Assembly (NCBI GenBank): GCA_030592655.1
Contig: JAUVIQ010000099.1
Coordinates: 1 to 10,367 of the forward strand
DNA from: Planctomycetales bacterium
GTDB taxonomy: Bacteria; Planctomycetota; Phycisphaerae; SM23-33
DNA length: 10,367 bases
Direction: 5' to 3'
Shown here: positions 6,701 through 10,367 of the stretch, piece after piece
Numbering within the stretch: position 1 is the stretch's first letter
Layout of the letters: the number at the start of each line of letters is the position of its first letter
Position numbers and translations under genes: made by a program
The notes under the pieces: generated by a model
What the model was told of the DNA's origin: nothing
What the model saw: only the letters and a program-made list of their open reading frames with translations
The model's database searches: none

Positions 6701-8527
6701 GCTGAACTGAACGAAGACGATAAGCGGGCGATCGTCGTCAGGCTGTACGATTTGCTCCGCTGGGGCGGGCTGGAGTACGCCCGGCGTTACGCGCAGGCCG
6801 TTACGGAAACCTACAAAAAAGACACATCAGATTTCGACTTCGCCGCCACACACGCCGTTATCCATAACCTCGCCGACGCAATGCTCATAAAAGACGGCGT
6901 ATTCCTGGCAGAACTATCGACAAGCCACGAAAAATACGCGCGCGACCGCGAAAAATACGACATCAACCCCGCAAACGGGGACAAAATCTCCTACCGCCAC
7001 CTCTGGCACTGGAAGATGAGGATCGGACCCTGGAAGTGGAACGCGAGCATGTCGGTCTATAACTGGATGCTCCATATCCTCAAGCGAAGCCGATGGTTAC
7101 GAAAAATCATCCCGGGCTGGCACAAGCACGAATACGAATACCTCCGGCAATACGAAAACGCTGTGGCCGAGTTCGCATATTCGACGAACGAGGAATATCA
7201 GCAGCAACTCGCCAAACTCACCTCGGCCCGGTGCATGGACTGCCTGAACCCCCGCTGCGCCGAAGCAGGGCTTATGGGGACAGGATGTCCGCTGGAAAGC
7301 AAGGTTCCGCAGTGGGTGCAACTTGCCCGCGAAGGGCGTTGGCGCGAAGCGGCGGAAAAACTGTTCGAGACCAATAACTTCCCGGAATTCACTTCGCGGA
7401 TATGCCCGGCCTTCTGCGAAAGCGCGTGTAAGCAGAAATTCGGCGGATTCCCTGTCGGTATCAAGGATATCGAACAACAGATTATCGACCGCGCCTTCAG
7501 TGAAGGATGGGTAACGCCGGAACCCGCTTCGGAAAAAACGGGTAAAACCACTGCCGTCGTCGGTTCAGGCCCCGCTGGCCTAGCCGCTGCGCAACAACTG
7601 GCGCGAGCGGGACATGACGTAACCGTTTTTGAGGCTGAAGATGCACCGGGCGGACTGTTGCGATACGGAATCCCGCAATGGCGTCTTGGGGCCGAACTCA
7701 TCGACTGGCGCGTCGAGCAACTCAAGGCTGAAGGCGTTAAGTTCCGCACATCCACTCAAGTCGGCAAAGACATCACAGCCAATGAATTACACGAGCAATT
7801 CGACGCGGTATTGCTGGCCGTCGGCGCTTCGGTGCCCAAAGACCTGAAAATCCCCGGCAGGGAGATTCGGGGCGTCCGGTTCGGAATCGACTTCCTGCGC
7901 GACGGAAACCTCGCCGTAAGTGCCGAAAGCACAAGCGTTAAGGACAAAGTCGTCGCTGTCATCGGCGGCGGGTTGACCGGCGAAGATTGCGTCGAAGTCG
8001 CCGTTGCCCAAGGCGCAAAAAAGGTGCATCAATTTGAGATATTACCGGAAGGTAACACGGGCGTCCCCTGGGGACAGGTCTCGCCCGTGAAAAACAATCA
8101 TGGCCGAGACGGCCATGCTACGAATGTTCACCGCCAATGGTGCGTCGCAACTAAATCCTTCAGCGGAGACGGAAATCTCACCTCTCTCGAAGCCGTCCGG
8201 GTCGAATGGAAACCTTCGACCAACGGGCCTGTGATGAAAGCCATTCCGGGCGGCGAATTCTCTCTGAATGTGGATGTCGTCCTTCTGGCGATGGGGTTTG
8301 ACGCCGTTTTGCCGAAACCCATTGCCGAACAGTTAAGCCTTACGACCGACAAAAATGGCGGCATTACCACAAAGTCCTGCGCCACGAACGTCCCCGGCGT
8401 ATTCGCTGCCGGCGATCTGGTTACAGGCCCATCCTACGTCGCCGCCGCAATCGCCGCCGGACGAAACGCCGCCGAAAAAATCGACGAATACCTGCTAAAC
8501 ATTGCTTCGACGCCGCGTGAGGGGTAA
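3764..8527 (+). CDS. Indolepyruvate:ferredoxin oxidoreductase (IorA-IorB-DUF6537 type) fused to a GltD-like flavoprotein
   Basis: 1587 residues in one unbroken frame. An in-frame TAG at 3749-3751 makes ATG 3764 the first possible ATG; no ribosome site precedes it. Domains: 1-190 POR/IOR pyrimidine-binding domain (GGYPGSPVSGF, E71, GDDPWSDSTQ); 255-400 transketolase-C-like; 410-625 TPP domain (CPGCPH 418-423, GDTGCYT 458-464, GDSTFFHSG 504-512, LDNRTTGMTGHQP from 531); 640-692 ferredoxin-like (C644, C647, C650, C656; C677, C683, C689); 725-925 IorB/gamma domain (GVGGMG 733-738, NGGVVSQV); ~940-1140 helical region resembling DUF6537 of long IORs; 1150-1587 GltD-like, with Fe-S cysteines C1157, C1160, C1165, C1175, C1214, C1218, C1222, an FAD site GSGPAG (1267-1272), an NAD(P) site GGGLTG (1401-1406) and a C-terminal FAAGD. 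By family, the first part oxidatively decarboxylates aryl-pyruvates to acyl-CoA. The GltD module would pass the electrons to NAD(P), or work in reverse. Exact substrate and direction are inferred. Confidence 0.9.
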   Translation: MKVDPRFLACEGAEIFTGNELLVKGVLETEGGVHLLGGYPGSPVSGFFDSLALIKDLLNEKGIRAVINNNEALASAMLNGSQVAGCRGMVVMKSVGVHVAADALALGNLAGADPDGGAVVVYGDDPWSDSTQVAADSRYISKHLYIPTLEPSNPQEVKDFVNFAFKISAASELYMGFVLTNNLADGGGSVICKPNQYPSLSTHQQMSLETEAINLDKYVLLPPRTWWQEANMPERQGRALCEVRRLGLNRIDYPSQNRKPIGFISAGLAHVYLLQALSEAEMLGEFPILKLGMSYPLDTELVEELACQCERIIIIEERRGFIEEQVGEIILRARQAGRPAGQTEVWGKKFPDGGEGIPSILGLHPSIITERLAELFRQIEKTGAKITVPPALENQIKAIEATAGMNVGNLHPRIPTFCPGCPHRDTSGLCLEIKKRFMDPDYMSKTHGCEPVDLMFHGDTGCYTMLMFPPTTPLMHDYSGMGLGAGTGSGADPFITNKQVVFMGDSTFFHSGQIAVSQAIKLGQDITFIILDNRTTGMTGHQPTPGVEYDIVGNQTPVQDIEKIVRSMDLTGELSIARVDPEQRVEYGQLLEEMFLTDGVKIIIADKECGITRMRRKRRAERAIVRQDGFLPTQQHMNINQEICRFCLACAEITGCPGLKHVETDYGPKMDTGITWCVNDGACERIGACSSFERVTIKRKAPPRSRVPELGLDDITEPQKRPFSGLWRCCLVGVGGMGCGVATTILVRAGHKEGYPVVFLDKKGLAIRNGGVVSQVAYNTSGKPTTAIIPYGQADLLIGIDVLETARAMDPTKRTRAVRAGRTAVVVNTDKAATIPGLLGGEDFDLDELERIIRNNTQSDDFLARNISRICEKYLGSKIYANIMMLGFAFQKGLIPVSMHSMAWAIKDTIRADFRKNLYAFNMGRKLVVKPDLFRGAPKRTTWQKVLEEKCRCTVRRYRQGQVISEALRETSARVMEDAAELNEDDKRAIVVRLYDLLRWGGLEYARRYAQAVTETYKKDTSDFDFAATHAVIHNLADAMLIKDGVFLAELSTSHEKYARDREKYDINPANGDKISYRHLWHWKMRIGPWKWNASMSVYNWMLHILKRSRWLRKIIPGWHKHEYEYLRQYENAVAEFAYSTNEEYQQQLAKLTSARCMDCLNPRCAEAGLMGTGCPLESKVPQWVQLAREGRWREAAEKLFETNNFPEFTSRICPAFCESACKQKFGGFPVGIKDIEQQIIDRAFSEGWVTPEPASEKTGKTTAVVGSGPAGLAAAQQLARAGHDVTVFEAEDAPGGLLRYGIPQWRLGAELIDWRVEQLKAEGVKFRTSTQVGKDITANELHEQFDAVLLAVGASVPKDLKIPGREIRGVRFGIDFLRDGNLAVSAESTSVKDKVVAVIGGGLTGEDCVEVAVAQGAKKVHQFEILPEGNTGVPWGQVSPVKNNHGRDGHATNVHRQWCVATKSFSGDGNLTSLEAVRVEWKPSTNGPVMKAIPGGEFSLNVDVVLLAMGFDAVLPKPIAEQLSLTTDKNGGITTKSCATNVPGVFAAGDLVTGPSYVAAAIAAGRNAAEKIDEYLLNIASTPREG
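8099..8117. repeat. Perfect palindrome inside the GltD-like coding region
   Basis: CATGGCC, loop GAGAC, GGCCATG: a 7-bp perfect stem with a 5-nt loop, starting exactly on a codon boundary. With the next codons it encodes HGRDGHATN (residues 1446-1454). This falls where ordinary GltD proteins have a differently composed segment around an SSHEEG-type motif, just before the conserved WxVxTKxF stretch. It resembles REP-like or Rickettsia-palindromic-element-like units inserted in reading frames. No second copy occurs in this window, so repeat status is unproven. Confidence 0.5.
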
Positions 8528-8555
8528 GGTAGATATTGCAGAACGAGGTGCGATT

Positions 8556-8855
8556 ATGAAGCGCGATGATGCCCTGAAAATCCTGGCGGCGAATCAGGAA
8601 CGTCTTTTAAAAGACTTCTCGGTCAAGTCCCTTTCAATTTTCGGCTCGGTTGCAAGAGGCGAAGCGACAGAAACCAGTGACATTGACGTACTGGTGGAGT
8701 TTCAGGAGGGTAAGATTGTGGGGCTTTTCGAGTTCATCCGTTTGATGCACTTTCTTGAGGAAATTCTTGGCTGCAAGGTGGACCTTGCAACGCCAGACGC
8801 TTTACGAAAAGAAATGCGCGAGGAAATTCTGCGGGAGGCCATTCATGCCGCCTAG
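8556..8855 (+). CDS. mntA: MntA-like minimal nucleotidyltransferase, antitoxin of HEPN/MNT type
   Basis: 99 residues, the typical size for minimal nucleotidyltransferases (COG1669). The signature is complete: GSVARGEA followed by SDIDVLVEF, i.e. GS-x10-DxD with both metal-binding aspartates. The rest (LFEFIRLMHFLEEILGCKVDL, then ATPDALRKEMREEILREAI) matches family layout end to end. In characterised pairs MntA neutralises the HEPN ribonuclease HepT by adding AMP to it. I chose ATG 8556 over the upstream in-frame start at 8502 because GAGG at 8545-8548 sits 7 nt before it and family members begin MKRDD-like; the longer form would also overlap the preceding gene by 26 bp. It starts 28 bp after the oxidoreductase stop with no terminator between. 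The expected partner toxin is reduced to a stub immediately downstream, so this antitoxin appears orphaned. Confidence 0.88.
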   Translation: MKRDDALKILAANQERLLKDFSVKSLSIFGSVARGEATETSDIDVLVEFQEGKIVGLFEFIRLMHFLEEILGCKVDLATPDALRKEMREEILREAIHAA

Positions 8856-8898
8856 AGACTGGGAAATGCGGATAGATTTCTGTAGAAAAGGACAATAA
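8845..8898 (+). pseudogene. hepT: 5' remnant of a HepT/DUF86 HEPN toxin gene
   Basis: ATG at 8845 overlaps the antitoxin's stop by 11 bp in another frame, the arrangement typical of MntA/HepT pairs. It encodes only MPPRDWEMRIDFCRKGQ and then stops. The first eleven residues match the usual beginning of DUF86 HEPN proteins (MPPRDW followed by a short basic/hydrophobic RI(E/D) stretch). After residue ~11 the similarity ends, and the stop TAA shares its last base with the methyltransferase ATG (TAATG). This fits a deletion of nearly the whole toxin, including its RNase motif. The stub may persist only as a translational-coupling leader. Short matches can mislead, but position, frame and sequence all agree. 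Confidence 0.6.
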
Positions 8899-10367
8899 TG
8901 GTTGAATGGGAAGATAAAAACCTGCTTTGTTTCGGGGACAATCTCGAGTTCCTGTCGGACTCGGTGCTTTTCCCCGAAGAATGTGTTGATTTGATCTACC
9001 TCGACCCGCCGTTCAACAGCCAGGCTTCTTACAATGTCTTGTTCAAGGAGACAGCCGGCGCGCCGTCGGCTGCGCAGATCAAGGCATTCGAGGACACCTG
9101 GACGTGGGATATGGCTGCTAATGAGGCGCTGACGAAAATCCACACGGACTCGGACGTTCCCGCCCCGCTGGTCGAACTGATGAGAACCTTTATGAACTTT
9201 CTGCGCCCATCGCCGATGATGGCCTACCTCGTCCAGATGGCTGTGCGGCTCGTCCACATGCACCGCATCCTGAAATCCACCGGAAGCCTCTACCTCCACT
9301 GCGACCCAACGGCAAGCCATTACCTGAAACTCGTGCTGGACGCCGTTTTCGGGCCTAGGCAGTTCAGAAACGAGATTATTTGGCAACGAACGAACGCGCA
9401 TAACGATGCCGGTCAATATGGTCGGATCCACGATGTTCTGCTTTTCTATGTCAAGTCCGACAATTGTGTATGGAACGTCATCTCGGTCCCCTACTCAAAA
9501 GCTCAACTTAAACGTTACCGTAAAGATGAAAACGGACGTCTATACACAGGGCAGGACTTGACTGCCAGCAGGCCTGACAGCGACTCCGGAAAATTTGAAT
9601 GGCGCAGCACGATGCCTCCACCAAGCAGGGGTTGGGGCTATACTTTGGAACAACTTGAGAAATGGTGGAAGGAAGGGCGTATTCTTAAGAAACAGGACGG
9701 AACGCCTCGGATGGACGGGCTTAAGGTGTACCTCGATGAAATGCCCGGTAAGCCTTTGCAGAGCGTGTGGACAGACATTCCGCGGATTCCCAATACTTCC
9801 TCTGAGCGTCTCGGTTATCCCACCCAGAAACCTCTCGAACTTCTCAAACGCATCATTTCCGCCTCCAGTAATCCTGGCGACGTGATTCTTGATCCGTTCT
9901 GCGGCTGTGGGACGACGATTGACGCGGTGGAAACACTGAATCGGGAAAATCCAAAGGAAAAGCCTCGCCGGTGGATCGGGATCGACGTAACGCACCTAGC
10001 CACGAATCTCATTAAGCATCGTTTGACCCGATTTGACCCGCCGCCGGTCTATGAAGTCCTCGGCGAACCGACTGGTCTGACCGGAGCCAAGGCTTTGGCG
10101 AAGCAGGACCCGTTCCAGTTCCAGTTCTGGGCGCTTGGATTGATCGGTGCCAGGCCCGTTGGGGGGAAAAAGAAAAAAGGCGCCGATATGGGAATCGACG
10201 GCGTTCGGTACATCCTCGACGAACAGAAAAACGGGCACTGGATCGCAAAACGGATGCTGGTGCAGGTCAAGAGCGGAAAGGTCGGCGTAAAGGACATCCG
10301 CGATTTCGTCGGAACGCTGACGAGGGAAAAATCCGAGATGGGAGTATTTATCACACTAACCGAACCA
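8898..10367 (+). CDS. Beta-class DNA methyltransferase fused to PD-(D/E)xK nuclease domain, 3' end beyond window
   Basis: 490 codons open to the right edge, so the C-terminus is missing. The start is fixed by an in-frame TAG at 8883-8885 and by AAGGA (8888-8892) 5 nt before the ATG. The motif order is that of beta-class N6-adenine/N4-cytosine enzymes: catalytic DPPF at 36-39, a probable target-recognition region at ~165-300, motif X-like PTQKPLELLKRII (308-320), then the S-adenosylmethionine site DPFCGCGTT (332-340). From ~400 a second domain follows: DPFQFQFWALGLIGARP, then GADMGIDG with D434 and QVKSG with Q456 and K458, a D...QxK restriction-nuclease site of the Mrr/PD-(D/E)xK kind. A single chain that both modifies and cuts DNA is therefore likely; the recognition sequence is unknown. 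Linkage to the antitoxin gene suggests a defence cassette. Confidence 0.85.
   Translation, partial: MVEWEDKNLLCFGDNLEFLSDSVLFPEECVDLIYLDPPFNSQASYNVLFKETAGAPSAAQIKAFEDTWTWDMAANEALTKIHTDSDVPAPLVELMRTFMNFLRPSPMMAYLVQMAVRLVHMHRILKSTGSLYLHCDPTASHYLKLVLDAVFGPRQFRNEIIWQRTNAHNDAGQYGRIHDVLLFYVKSDNCVWNVISVPYSKAQLKRYRKDENGRLYTGQDLTASRPDSDSGKFEWRSTMPPPSRGWGYTLEQLEKWWKEGRILKKQDGTPRMDGLKVYLDEMPGKPLQSVWTDIPRIPNTSSERLGYPTQKPLELLKRIISASSNPGDVILDPFCGCGTTIDAVETLNRENPKEKPRRWIGIDVTHLATNLIKHRLTRFDPPPVYEVLGEPTGLTGAKALAKQDPFQFQFWALGLIGARPVGGKKKKGADMGIDGVRYILDEQKNGHWIAKRMLVQVKSGKVGVKDIRDFVGTLTREKSEMGVFITLTEP

Noticed and set aside
8502..8555. Earlier in-frame start for the nucleotidyltransferase
   Set aside because: It would add 18 non-homologous residues and overlap the oxidoreductase by 26 bp, and the start at 8556 has a well-spaced GAGG.
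8528..8555. Possible terminator after the oxidoreductase gene
   Set aside because: No GC-rich hairpin with a U-run exists in these 28 bp, so read-through into mntA is more likely.
8802..9431. Open 209-codon frame on the minus strand over the methyltransferase
   Set aside because: The plus strand gives DPPF and the full methyltransferase layout from 8898. The minus frame has no recognisable content.

Overview
The window reads as ordinary bacterial chromosome, moderately GC-rich and densely coding. It suggests an anaerobic or facultative bacterium. My best guess is Planctomycetota (Phycisphaerae-like), from the co-occurrence of a DUF4091/GH123 hydrolase, transglutaminase-like paralogues, a giant fused 2-oxoacid oxidoreductase with a Shine-Dalgarno-less start, and a palindromic repeat inside a reading frame. 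This is family-level recollection, not a measured placement.

Left part (1-3646, minus strand): a three-gene unit read right to left. Two tandem paralogues of a transglutaminase-like protein (2585-3646, then 1451-2503) are followed 27 bp later by a GH123/DUF4091-type glycoside hydrolase that runs off the left edge (1-1423). A strong sigma-70-type promoter (3677-3704) sits in front of the first gene. None of the three shows a signal peptide.

Centre (3764-8527, plus strand): one uninterrupted 1587-residue gene, divergent from the left unit. It encodes a complete long-type indolepyruvate:ferredoxin oxidoreductase (PYR domain, transketolase-C-like domain, TPP domain, ferredoxin-like Cys region, IorB/gamma domain, DUF6537-like region) fused to a full GltD-like NAD(P)H/FAD/Fe-S flavoprotein. 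The fusion implies a self-contained 2-oxoacid:NAD(P) oxidoreductase. It recalls the pyruvate:NADP oxidoreductase of Euglena and Cryptosporidium but is built from different modules. A perfect 7-bp-stem palindrome lies in frame inside the GltD part.

Right part (8556-10367, plus strand): a defence-type cassette. It has an MntA-like nucleotidyltransferase antitoxin, a 17-codon remnant of what looks like its HEPN (HepT/DUF86) toxin, and, overlapping by one base, a beta-class DNA methyltransferase fused to a PD-(D/E)xK nuclease domain that runs off the right edge. The toxin body is missing, which leaves an orphan antitoxin fused transcriptionally, and perhaps translationally, to a restriction-modification gene.

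No tRNA, rRNA, CRISPR array, insertion sequence or intergenic gap over 300 bp was found.
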